24,076 nt of DNA from a virus: IMG/VR virus record IMGVR_UViG_3300045240_000184, positions 1-24,076 of that record, one strand, 5' to 3'. This document shows, piece by piece, positions 16,306 through 23,611 of this stretch. Positions within the stretch are counted from its first letter, which is position 1, and each line of letters starts with the position of its first letter. Below the pieces are notes generated by a model. The model searched no databases and was not told the DNA's origin. It saw only the letters and a program-made list of their open reading frames with translations. Both the position numbers and the translations under genes were made by a program.

Positions 16306-18567
16306 TTATTTAATTAAAATTACTACAATAGATTCTCCTTCACTCACGCTTTTAATTTTTGAAAATCCTTTATTTTTCATGGTGTTGAAAAAATTTGTAC
16401 TTTCAACGGCTTTATTAACATCCCAATAAATATCCATAGATTCCGTAAATTGTTTGTAGCCCAATGATTCGCCACCAGGATATTCTGGTAATTGTTTCCA
16501 TTCCACTCTTATTGATTTAATTTTGTCTCCAAAAATTTCAAATGCTTCATCTGCCCATTTTTGACCTAAACCTCCAACTCCATAAGTATTAAAATCAAAT
16601 TCTAATTCTCCTCCCCAAAGTCTTGCCTTATTATTCCATGCAAATTTTGGATCATCTACTTTCCAAATAATTTCATTTGAATACTCAAATATATCATATT
16701 TTTTATTATTGAATTCTTTGTTTGTGTGAGAAATTAATCCCTCATTTTCATAAGCTTTTAATGTGATTTTTTCTTTGATTTTAGAATCTTCTAGTTTTCC
16801 ACTTTTAATAAACTTCTCAAACTCATTTTCACTCATTTTGCGAACATCAACACCCGTTTGCTTTTCAATTTCGGTAAAAGCTTTTTCAGTTTGTTTTTCT
16901 ATATGAGTGGCATGATCCGTTTCATTTAAGTCATTAAGCACTTTAGCACCTTTTCGACCGTATTTGGCCAGAGTGATTAACAAGTTTAAACTTAAAAAGC
17001 TTAAGTCAGCGCTGATACTAATAGTTGTCCAATTATCAACCAGAACGCCTAAGCCTGCTTCTTTCAATGCTTTTTTTGCACGATCCGTCAGCATTACTAA
17101 ATCGGCAAGTGTTTTAGTTAGCTCTATAACTGCAAGTGTCTTTAATAGTTTTCCAGTTGCTTTTGTCGTTAAAACTTCTATAGCACCATATCCTCCTGTT
17201 AATGTTGTGGCAACGTTAATTACATCCCAAAATGCTTCTTGAGATAGTTCGTCTACTTTGTATTTGATGAATAAAGCAACTTGATTTGAAGCTGCTTCTG
17301 TAGTGCTTTTTTTATCGTTATCTATTTCAATAATAGATTTTACAGTAATAAAATCCATTGGGTTTAGCGGAGCTCCCTCATATGTTTTTTTGCGTTCATT
17401 AGCAGCAGATGGAAACAAACCGCTTGTTGGATAGGCTAAATTATTTCCTAAATTGTTTAAAATAGTAGTAGTATTTTCAAACTTAATTTTGTTCTGGCTC
17501 CAATTGGCAGTTAATTGAATAGTACTTGGCCAATACCCATTAGGAAGGTAAATTTGTTGCTTTGATTCAGGTTTATTTTTGTTGTATCTGCATAAATCCA
17601 TTATTAAAGCTACAAAAGCCCTCCTATGCTCTCCAGAGAATGTTTCGTAAAGTCTCATAACCCATAATGGACGCTCGTATAGTTTTGTGAATAGTTTTTT
17701 GGCATCTTTCTTTTGAAGTGTTTTCAAAATATTTAAAATACCTTGGTCTTCATCACGTCCTCCGATGTCTGAAACATTCTGATCTAAAAGTGTCCAGATA
17801 TCAGCATACATTTGCTGATCTGTTTTAAGTGATGCTAAAATAAAATCAGGTATATCTTCATAGATAATATCTAATTTGTCTTTGTCGTTTCCTGCCTCAG
17901 TTATGATCTTTTTATATTGTTGGATAATTGTTGCTTTAAAGGCTTCAATGTCATAGCCAATAAATTGAGCTAAATATTCTATTCCTTCGTAACTATCAGT
18001 TTCAAATCTAAGAGCTAAGTTCTTTTGAAGATCGAAAATGTCTAAAAGAAAGAAAGTCTTCCCTGGAAAAGATACTTTGAATTCAATGTTTTTTAAATCA
18101 ACAATAGCTTCTAGCAATTGACGATTACAACTAATTTTATATCCCTTAATAATTCCGTTGAAATTTAGAGGAGCATTTTTAGGAAAAGAATCCAGTTGCA
18201 ATTTTTGCGTTTTATTACCGATATTTTTCTTAATCCAAAGTAATATAGATACTAGCGGTGATATTGATGCCGTTACCACTACTTCTTTTAACGCAATTGC
18301 ATTTGTATATTGATAATGATCCTCATTATTTAGTATATAGCGGTCTCCTTTTAATGTGACTTCGTCTGGTTTTTTAGAATTTTTTGCATATTTCGCATCA
18401 AGTTCTTTGGCTGTAGCATAATGATCTTTAAGAAGCTTTTCCCATTCAGCAGCATTTTTATCGTCTTCTATTTGCTGACGCCAAATACCAATCATAATTT
18501 GCCTGAATCGAGCCATTTCGGCAGGACTGGTATCTTCTAGTTCTATTGTATGGTTTTTAATAATCAT
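16306..18567 (-). CDS. Polymorphic-toxin-like protein in the tape-measure position
   Basis: This 753-aa protein follows the putative chaperone gene by 39 bp. Residues 1-65 are helical and charged (AEMARFRQIMIGIWRQQIEDDKNAAEWEKLL). Residues 93-101 read LKEVVVTAS, a motif otherwise seen near the start of Bacteroidota TonB-receptor plugs and in some phage virion proteins. Residues 100-400 are mixed alpha/beta and unrecognised. Residues about 430-540 are hydrophobic or amphipathic helices like the pre-toxin stretches of polymorphic toxins. Residues about 610-753 form a compact C-terminal domain ending GYKQFTESMDIYW...KNKGFSKIKSVSEGESIVVILIK, a layout I associate with toxin tips but cannot name. 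Two small genes and a terminator follow. It could be a toxin carried by the tail, a toxin-tipped tape measure, or an unusual tape measure alone. Confidence 0.6.
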   Translation of the reverse strand: MIIKNHTIELEDTSPAEMARFRQIMIGIWRQQIEDDKNAAEWEKLLKDHYATAKELDAKYAKNSKKPDEVTLKGDRYILNNEDHYQYTNAIALKEVVVTASISPLVSILLWIKKNIGNKTQKLQLDSFPKNAPLNFNGIIKGYKISCNRQLLEAIVDLKNIEFKVSFPGKTFFLLDIFDLQKNLALRFETDSYEGIEYLAQFIGYDIEAFKATIIQQYKKIITEAGNDKDKLDIIYEDIPDFILASLKTDQQMYADIWTLLDQNVSDIGGRDEDQGILNILKTLQKKDAKKLFTKLYERPLWVMRLYETFSGEHRRAFVALIMDLCRYNKNKPESKQQIYLPNGYWPSTIQLTANWSQNKIKFENTTTILNNLGNNLAYPTSGLFPSAANERKKTYEGAPLNPMDFITVKSIIEIDNDKKSTTEAASNQVALFIKYKVDELSQEAFWDVINVATTLTGGYGAIEVLTTKATGKLLKTLAVIELTKTLADLVMLTDRAKKALKEAGLGVLVDNWTTISISADLSFLSLNLLITLAKYGRKGAKVLNDLNETDHATHIEKQTEKAFTEIEKQTGVDVRKMSENEFEKFIKSGKLEDSKIKEKITLKAYENEGLISHTNKEFNNKKYDIFEYSNEIIWKVDDPKFAWNNKARLWGGELEFDFNTYGVGGLGQKWADEAFEIFGDKIKSIRVEWKQLPEYPGGESLGYKQFTESMDIYWDVNKAVESTNFFNTMKNKGFSKIKSVSEGESIVVILIK

Positions 18568-18606
18568 CAGGATAGTATTTTATGAATAGGGCAAAAAAGG
18601 TGGTTG

Positions 18607-18951
18607 CTATAGTATTTCTACTTTAACAGGTTTTGGTTGGATATGATCTGAAAATGCTGTGGTAATATTGAGGCGTAAATCGTCTTCTTGTTCTATTTTG
18701 CCATCGCCGCCCAGATAACAGTTTTTGAATAATACTTCAAGTGCTTTAAATTCATCCATTTTTGAGGCTTGTAATACGGCAGAACGAATGCTGATATCTG
18801 GCTTTTTGAAATAGGCAAATAAGGTCGTTCCGTCATCATCAGCAATGGTGAGTTTAACTATTTTTTTATGCTTGTATTTCCATTGGTTGAGTTGAGCCTG
18901 AGTAATATTTCCGTCAAGAATATCGACAGTTTTTGAGTTTGTTTTTTCCAT
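18607..18951 (-). CDS. Putative tail assembly chaperone
   Basis: This 114-aa protein comes after sheath and tube and before the gene in the tape-measure slot, the usual place of a tail assembly chaperone (gpE/XkdN-like). The core KKIVKLTIADDDGTTLFAYFKKPDISIRSAVLQASKMDEFKALEVLFKNCYLGGD fits the pattern of small chaperones in Bacteroidota phages ('dg..l.ayFKkPd...l..A'). I see no slippery site for a -1 or +1 extension downstream, though the 39-bp gap was only read by eye. Confidence 0.65.
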   Translation of the reverse strand: MEKTNSKTVDILDGNITQAQLNQWKYKHKKIVKLTIADDDGTTLFAYFKKPDISIRSAVLQASKMDEFKALEVLFKNCYLGGDGKIEQEDDLRLNITTAFSDHIQPKPVKVEIL

Positions 18952-19375
18952 TTTGAAAGAGGTTGTTTGTTTTTATGATTGGGTAATTGATGTCTGATTT
19001 AATGGTATTTCTCTATTGTTTACAACTGTTGTTGTTACTACTGTTGTACAAGTGGTATGATTAAAGTCATATTTGTGATAATAAAGGGCGGAGATGCTTT
19101 TTTATAGTGTCATTGGAGATCATGACTGTATTTTAAAAAAGAGGCTGCCTGAGTTATTGTTTTGAAGTTAAATAAGCTCGAAGCAGCCTCTTGAGGAAGA
19201 TTCCCCATCTAAAACGGACTAATAAAGAGCAAGTAGAATAGTTTGCAGGCAAAAATCATGTTTCTTTTGAACTCCTTTTTTGCGTAACGCATTTTAATAT
19301 TGGGTTTCTCCTTTTAGTCGGTTTTAGAAATAGGGAAGGGGGTATTATGGTTTTAGTAGTAGTAATTTATTTGGA
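18952..19375. other. 424-bp gap between tube and chaperone genes
   Basis: No gene is seen. It holds the terminator at 19135-19192, a GTTGTT-rich stretch around 19022-19052, and the short inverted repeat TGCGT-A-ACGCA at 19281-19291. I find no late-type box here, so the chaperone-toxin unit must rely on readthrough or on a different promoter. Confidence 0.6.
19135..19192 (-). terminator. Terminator after the sheath-tube unit
   Basis: AAGAGGCTGC (19139-19148) and GCAGCCTCTT (19183-19192) pair perfectly, and the inner GAGTTATT/AATAAGCTC can extend the stem with a bulge. On the minus strand a TTTTTT run follows. It separates sheath and tube, needed in many copies, from the genes after them. Confidence 0.85.
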
Positions 19376-19801
19376 TTAGTTCCACTCAACGTGAGAACAG
19401 ATTAAGTCAAAAGAAACTGCAATTTTAGTGTCTCCCTGGCTAATTCCTCTGCTGTTTGAGTTGAATTCGCAGTTTCTGACTGTGTGTGTAATTACCTCGT
19501 TACTATCATCCAGGTAGCTCACAATGATGCTGAACGGATTAATATCCTGCAATCTTTGTCCTTTTGGTAAAGCAGCTAAAATTGCTTCTACTTCGTAGTT
19601 GTATAAAGTAATTGAAGCTTTTGCTTCATATTTTCCTCTACCTCTGTGTACTGGCATATCGCCAGCTCCGTAATGGTTTTCTTTAGATACTGAGTCACTA
19701 TAGTTTACAGCTGTAATTCCAGTAACGATGTTACCTGCAATACTTACTTCGATAGATGACCAGCTGTGTTGTTGTCCGTTAATTAATGGTAATTTATTCA
19801 T
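19376..19801 (-). CDS. Contractile tail tube protein
   Basis: This 141-aa protein starts 135 bp after the sheath gene. The pattern SSIEVSIAGNIVTGITAVNYSDSVSKENHYGAGDMPVHRGRGKYEAKASITLY matches the tube fold (gp19/FII/Hcp-like): an N-terminal strand, then a 'G.G..P.....G.y....s' loop. Length agrees with short tube proteins. Many hexameric rings stack to form the inner tube driven into the target by sheath contraction. Confidence 0.8.
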   Translation of the reverse strand: MNKLPLINGQQHSWSSIEVSIAGNIVTGITAVNYSDSVSKENHYGAGDMPVHRGRGKYEAKASITLYNYEVEAILAALPKGQRLQDINPFSIIVSYLDDSNEVITHTVRNCEFNSNSRGISQGDTKIAVSFDLICSHVEWN

Positions 19802-19936
19802 ATGTAGCTTTTATTTTTATTATCCGATAGCGCTCGGGGCTGTTACTTTTCTTTATTTGTTTTTACAACAATTGAATTAAGGTGACAGTAATGGTGAATT
19901 TTTATGGTTTGTTGAATTATAAGAGATTCAAATGAA

Positions 19937-21334
19937 TTATGCTTTATCGATTCCGAAAGGATTTTTAAATCCTAAATCGACCATAATTTTACGAGCCGTT
20001 CCTATTGGCGTGATTTCAGCTTTTACTTTTAATTCTGACGTTGCCAAAATGTTTTGTTTAGGATCTACATACACATCAAAATCAGAAACTTCCTGATTGG
20101 CAACCATTCCTTCTAAAGCGCTTCTGCATAAACCTTCGAAGTTTTTTGAAACCGATTGAGGTAACTTACCATCAATATCTACTAAAACTGGAGAAGCTAA
20201 TTTTGGTAATAAAGTAGTACGCAATAAACGTGTTGCTTTGTTAATAGTACGGTTGTTTTCTACATAAGCAAAGTCAGACGTACCTATAGTACAAGTGTGG
20301 CTGTCATTAAAATAAAGACCAGGTAAACCAGTGTGTGTTTTTACGAAAATGTATCTTTTTTCATTTAATTCTCTTAAAGTTCCAAGATCTTTAATTTCTT
20401 GTCCTCCAATAAAACCAGCTTTTGCAAAACCTTCACCAGTAAGGTTGAATTTTTCGATCCAGGCAATGTTCTCAGATACTTTTGCTCTTGAGATGGCACC
20501 CAATGCCAACCCAACTGCTGCAGTATTTTTGTATGAATCTTTGAAAACGAATTGAAGAATGGCTCCATTTTCTGTTTTAAGGGTATCACTATTACTCACA
20601 CCATAGACATTTAAGGAGCCATCAGGGTGATTTAGTTTAACTAATTTTTCGTTAGGAGCTAAAGTGTAAGGTTTATGAAAAGTGTAAGGTGCATCCCCTG
20701 ATGTTGGTGGTGGTGATGTTGACGGTATTGAGCCTTTTTGAAATAACTTTAGTTCAAACGCTTTTTCAACATCCATTGCAATCACAACTGATACGTTTTC
20801 TGCATTTAATTCTGCTAAATTGCGGGCTTTATAAGCATAAAAACCTTTCCCTTCCAGAATGACTTCAAAAGGCATAAAATTTGTATATCCTAATTGTGCT
20901 TGTTGTTGTGCTTTTAAAACGGCCTCTTGTGTTTGTTCAAATGCTGTTTCCCCAGAATAAATAATTGCCAATTGACGAATGTTTCCGTTTGCTTTTTCTT
21001 GCATATCTAATGCTTTTGCGGCAACTTTTTCATAAGAATCTGCATCTGTTTTCATGATGTACAGATCACCGGAAGGATTCATTCTGAAAAATTGCTGAAT
21101 CTGATAGTAAGCAGATTGTCCTTCTATATCATATGCTGCTGTAATCCCAATGGCTTCAGCATCTTCTAATGAAGCTAAACGTTTTACTGTGTTTGATTCT
21201 AGTTTTAATTTTAACTCATCTGGAAATGTAGAAGGTTCATCAAAAAGTAATCCTGAAACCATGTCCTGCTCTGGATTTCTTCTTCCTAATCCGCCTGATA
21301 GTTTGGTAATCACTACATCGTTTAATGTACTCAT
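19937..21334 (-). CDS. Contractile tail sheath protein (DUF2586-like)
   Basis: This 465-aa protein begins MSTLNDVVITKLSGGLGRRNP. The C-terminal part has the sheath signature: YVENNRTINKATRLLRTTLLPKLASPVLVDIDGKLPQSVSKNFEGLC, then a closing beta region (SELKVKAEITPIGTARKIMVDLGFKNPF). The middle holds a Pro/Ser/Gly-rich linker (SIPSTSPPPTSGDAP, about residues 202-216) followed by about 50 residues that look like an inserted surface segment. It is the strongest evidence that this is a contractile, not a siphovirus-type, tail. It is driven from P2 with a leader of about 225 nt. Confidence 0.85.
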   Translation of the reverse strand: MSTLNDVVITKLSGGLGRRNPEQDMVSGLLFDEPSTFPDELKLKLESNTVKRLASLEDAEAIGITAAYDIEGQSAYYQIQQFFRMNPSGDLYIMKTDADSYEKVAAKALDMQEKANGNIRQLAIIYSGETAFEQTQEAVLKAQQQAQLGYTNFMPFEVILEGKGFYAYKARNLAELNAENVSVVIAMDVEKAFELKLFQKGSIPSTSPPPTSGDAPYTFHKPYTLAPNEKLVKLNHPDGSLNVYGVSNSDTLKTENGAILQFVFKDSYKNTAAVGLALGAISRAKVSENIAWIEKFNLTGEGFAKAGFIGGQEIKDLGTLRELNEKRYIFVKTHTGLPGLYFNDSHTCTIGTSDFAYVENNRTINKATRLLRTTLLPKLASPVLVDIDGKLPQSVSKNFEGLCRSALEGMVANQEVSDFDVYVDPKQNILATSELKVKAEITPIGTARKIMVDLGFKNPFGIDKA

Positions 21335-21464
21335 AATATAAATTGTTTTAATTGTTTAAAATTTGTTTTTTTGTTCAAAAAAGAGCAAAAGAAGGGCTGT
21401 AACAAGTTGCTAAAATTGTTATTATTAATTATTTAATGCTGTAAAATGGTATTCGTAATCTCAA

Positions 21465-21495
21465 ATCCAAAAAGTAGAATTGGTGTTTTTTGGAT
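21465..21495. other. Stem-loop in the P2 leader
   Basis: ATCCAAAAA (21465-21473) and TTTTTGGAT (21487-21495) pair perfectly, in the leader of the sheath mRNA. It may stabilise this abundant transcript. Confidence 0.35.
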
Positions 21496-21528
21496 GGTTT
21501 GTAAAAGCGGTTTTTTAATTGTATTTTA

Positions 21529-21542
21529 CTCTTGGCCAAGAG
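21529..21542. promoter_or_regulatory. Perfect 14-bp palindrome in the P2 start region
   Basis: CTCTTGGCCAAGAG is a perfect palindrome lying 25-38 bp downstream of the P2 -7 element. It is unusually GC-rich for its setting. It may be a dimeric operator or an mRNA feature. Confidence 0.4.
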
Positions 21543-21566
21543 ATAAATTTGCTTTGCTAGCGGGTA

Positions 21567-21630
21567 CAAATTTAAGGATCAAGGTTATTTTTTCCAATTA
21601 TTTTGATTGTCAAAACCAGTAGTTTCAGTG
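21567..21630 (-). promoter_or_regulatory. Late-type promoter P2 (sheath-tube)
   Basis: On the minus strand: box CACTGAAACTACTG (21630-21617), 19 bp, TTG (21597-21595), 20 bp, TAAATTTG (21574-21567), a perfect TAnnTTTG. The box lies 2 bp beyond the stop codon of the 59-aa gene. Confidence 0.9.
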
Positions 21631-21631
21631 C

Positions 21632-21811
21632 TTAAACTTTTGTTGCTGTAGAGAGACCTTCATTTATAATAGTATAAATGGTGCGTTCTGTTAAGAATAA
21701 AGTATCGGAAAGTTCTGAAACTACAACTTTCATTTGTTTAGCTTGATTTCTATTTAGATAGTTAATAACATAATCTCTTCTTTTGTCTAATAGTGTTTGG
21801 CTTCTTCTCAT
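21632..21811 (-). CDS. 59-aa HTH-like protein, candidate late activator
   Basis: The reading MRRSQTLLDKRRDYVINYLN runs from ATG at 21811 to TAA at 21632. It is basic at the N-terminus. The part VVVSELSDTLFLTERTIYTI (residues 29-48) fits a helix-turn-helix: 'VSELSDTLFLTERTIYTIINEG' has the first helix, turn and recognition helix. The pattern RRDYVINxL...LSDTLFLTERTIYTII resembles small HTH proteins beside Bacteroidota phage-like tail genes; this is from memory, not a search. It follows the putative tail-terminator gene by 68 bp in the P1 unit and ends next to the P2 box, so it may bind the late boxes. Confidence 0.6.
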   Translation of the reverse strand: MRRSQTLLDKRRDYVINYLNRNQAKQMKVVVSELSDTLFLTERTIYTIINEGLSTATKV

Positions 21812-21879
21812 GTTTTGGCGTTTAAATAAGTGAGGGGGTAGTTTTATAAAGCTTAGATTTTTTAGCTCTTTTGTTCAAA

Positions 21880-22455
21880 TTAATTTGTGTGGTCTAAATC
21901 AATTGTTCCTTCAACCTGATTAGGGTTTATTCCTATTATTCCTGAGGTTAAATCATATCCAAATGCTTCTAATTCTTCATTGCTTAAGCCATTATTGAAA
22001 AGGATGTATTTCTTTTTTAAGATGTTTTCTATTAATGTCGTTTTATAAGTGATCTCCCAAATGAAAAAATCATTTTTGTTCCAGTAAGTGTGTTCGTTCG
22101 TGCATTGTTTTTCTCTTATCTTAAATGTTGAATTAGTATCTATAGCTGTATTACTGTTGTTTTTAGACAATATGGCTTGGTCTATTCGTTGAGCAATATC
22201 GAATGCATTTGCATAACTTGTTGAAGAAATAGTTTCTACAGGTAATATAATATACAGGCAAAATGATACATCTGCTTTGTAGTTTTTTTCAGAAGATGTT
22301 TCCCAGTCTACGGTATCGTATTTAAACATTACTACCGGTGTTTCAATAGAAGCTTTAAAAATAGCATCACTATAAAGTTGAACTGTTGGTGCATTAGAAG
22401 TGAACTCCGTTTCGATTGCGTTCTTTTTTTCGGTATAAAAATCTTTTAGAATCAT
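21880..22455 (-). CDS. Putative tail terminator/completion protein
   Basis: From the ATG at 22455 the protein is 191 aa (MILKDFYTEKKNAIETEF). An upstream TTG at 22476 is in frame, but it overlaps the predicted -7 element, so it would lie before the transcript start. The layout, beginning with a short helix and then VVMFKYDTVDWETSSEKNYKADVSFCLYIILP and FKIREKQCTNEHTYWNKNDFFIWEITYKTTL, resembles tail-completion proteins that cap the tail tube (gpU/Gp37-like: about 150-190 aa, mixed strands, 'a.v...f.l.v'). It is the first gene of the tail set, under P1. Confidence 0.5.
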   Translation of the reverse strand: MILKDFYTEKKNAIETEFTSNAPTVQLYSDAIFKASIETPVVMFKYDTVDWETSSEKNYKADVSFCLYIILPVETISSTSYANAFDIAQRIDQAILSKNNSNTAIDTNSTFKIREKQCTNEHTYWNKNDFFIWEITYKTTLIENILKKKYILFNNGLSNEELEAFGYDLTSGIIGINPNQVEGTIDLDHTN

Positions 22456-22473
22456 ATGGTGGATTATTTTTGA

Positions 22474-22538
22474 CAAATATACAACATATGTTTTAATATT
22501 TGCAACATATTACACTAAAAAATGCAGTAATTTCAGTA
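22474..22538 (-). promoter_or_regulatory. Late-type promoter P1 with repressor sites
   Basis: On the minus strand: box TACTGAAATTACTG (22538-22525), 19 bp, TTG (22505-22503), 21 bp, TATATTTG (22481-22474), a perfect TAnnTTTG. Two CAACATAT sites (+ strand 22482-22489 and 22503-22510) cover the region next to the -7 and the -33. The same 8-mer stands in the repressor promoter, so P1 is probably repressed by the S24 protein and activated through the box. Confidence 0.88.
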
Positions 22539-22663
22539 ATATGATTTGATTTTTTTTGTTGACTATTAGAGTAATACAGTAAGAAAAAGGCTTTAAATGT
22601 CTTTAAATTCAGCTGTTACGTAAAAAAAATAGAAAAGAATGCGATTATTTATTATATATTTTT

Positions 22664-22716
22664 TAGTTTTGCAACATATAGTGGAATATGTAATATTTAT
22701 TAAAACATATTACATG
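22664..22716 (+). promoter_or_regulatory. Repressor promoter and operator region
   Basis: TAGTTTTG (22664-22671) is a perfect TAnnTTTG. Right after it come CAACATAT (22672-22679), an ACATAT/ATATGT inverted pair (22674-22679, 22686-22691), and a 9-bp inverted repeat ATGTAATAT (22688-22696) with ATATTACAT (22707-22715). Their position over the likely start site suggests autoregulation. Confidence 0.7.
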
Positions 22717-22726
22717 ATAAAAACAA

Positions 22727-23539
22727 ATGCAATACAAGATGGAAATACATACTAAGATAAAACGTATTATAGATGAGATGAAGTTAAATAATAACTCATT
22801 TGCGAAGTTAATAGGAGTAACCAGTACTACAATTGATAGTATTACTATTGGAAGATTGCAATCTGACGGAGAAAGAAAAAGGACAAAACCTGGTTTTGAT
22901 TTGCTTCAAAGTATCATTACGCATTGTAATGTAAACCCGGACTATTTTTTTGGAAATAGTGATGAAATTTTTGCTAACAAAACAAATAGTGAAGTTGGTT
23001 TAAATTTACCCAAGATTATAACCGTAAACGAAGAGGGTGAGGAGAACATTAATTTTGTTGGTGTAAAAGCAAGAGCAGGCTATTTAGACGGCTATTCAGA
23101 TCCGGAATATATGGAAAGTCTTCCGTCATTCAGCATGCCAATGTTAAAGAACGGAACTTACAGATGTTTTGAAATAAAAGGGAATTCGATGTCTACAACG
23201 ATTCATGACGGCGATTACCTTTTTGGAAAATATGTTGATAATTTTGATGATATATTAGATGGAAGAATTTATGTTATTATCAGTAAGAATGATGGAGTAG
23301 TGGTAAAAAGGGTTTTAAACCGAATTAGAGAAAGCGGAAAATTAATCCTGAAATCAGATAACAGAGACGGAAATTATCCAATGTATTCTATTTATGCCGA
23401 GGATATTCTGGAAGTTTGGTACGCAAGTATGTACGCTTCTAAACAAATGCCAGATCCAATCAATATTTATGAAAAAATTCATGATCTCGAAAGTAAATTC
23501 TATGAAATGGAAGAGACTTTGAAAAAGAAGCTGAACTAA
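22727..23539 (+). CDS. XRE-S24 self-cleaving repressor (CI/LexA type)
   Basis: This 270-aa protein has an N-terminal helix-turn-helix (SFAKLIGVTSTTIDSITIGR, residues 24-43) and a C-terminal S24 peptidase domain: Ala117-Gly118 cleavage site in KARAGYL, nucleophile Ser154 in KGNSMSTTI, and Lys194 in GVVVKRV. The C-terminal tail (IHDLESKFYEMEETLKKKLN) is a coiled coil that could help dimerisation. Such repressors are cleaved when RecA is activated by DNA damage. A second ATG lies at codon 5. It is divergent from the tail genes and 271 bp away; the shared CAACATAT sites link it to P1. Confidence 0.9.
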   Translation: MQYKMEIHTKIKRIIDEMKLNNNSFAKLIGVTSTTIDSITIGRLQSDGERKRTKPGFDLLQSIITHCNVNPDYFFGNSDEIFANKTNSEVGLNLPKIITVNEEGEENINFVGVKARAGYLDGYSDPEYMESLPSFSMPMLKNGTYRCFEIKGNSMSTTIHDGDYLFGKYVDNFDDILDGRIYVIISKNDGVVVKRVLNRIRESGKLILKSDNRDGNYPMYSIYAEDILEVWYASMYASKQMPDPINIYEKIHDLESKFYEMEETLKKKLN

Positions 23540-23551
23540 TATTTTTGAAAT

Positions 23552-23593
23552 AAAAAAGCACCTCTTACATTTAACCGTAAGAGGTGCTTTTTT
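23552..23593. terminator. Bidirectional terminator after the repressor
   Basis: AAAAAAGCACCTCTTAC (23552-23568), an 8-nt loop, and GTAAGAGGTGCTTTTTT (23577-23593) form a perfect 17-bp stem with T-runs on both strands. It serves the repressor and the convergent 82-aa gene. Confidence 0.93.
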
Positions 23594-23611
23594 ATATTTG
23601 AATAATGATTT

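Noticed and set aside
19022-19052. GTTGTT-rich stretch with TTACTACTG as a fifth late box
   Set aside because: It lacks the CAGTA-N4-CAGTA repeat, is in the wrong orientation and has no -33/-7 at the right spacing.
3932-22455. Type VI secretion system or extracellular contractile injection system (PVC/Afp/MAC type)
   Set aside because: No ClpV or membrane complex (TssJLM), no CIS AAA+ ATPase, no PAAR/VgrG spike. Holin and endolysin and the S24 repressor point to a lysis-released, phage-derived tail.
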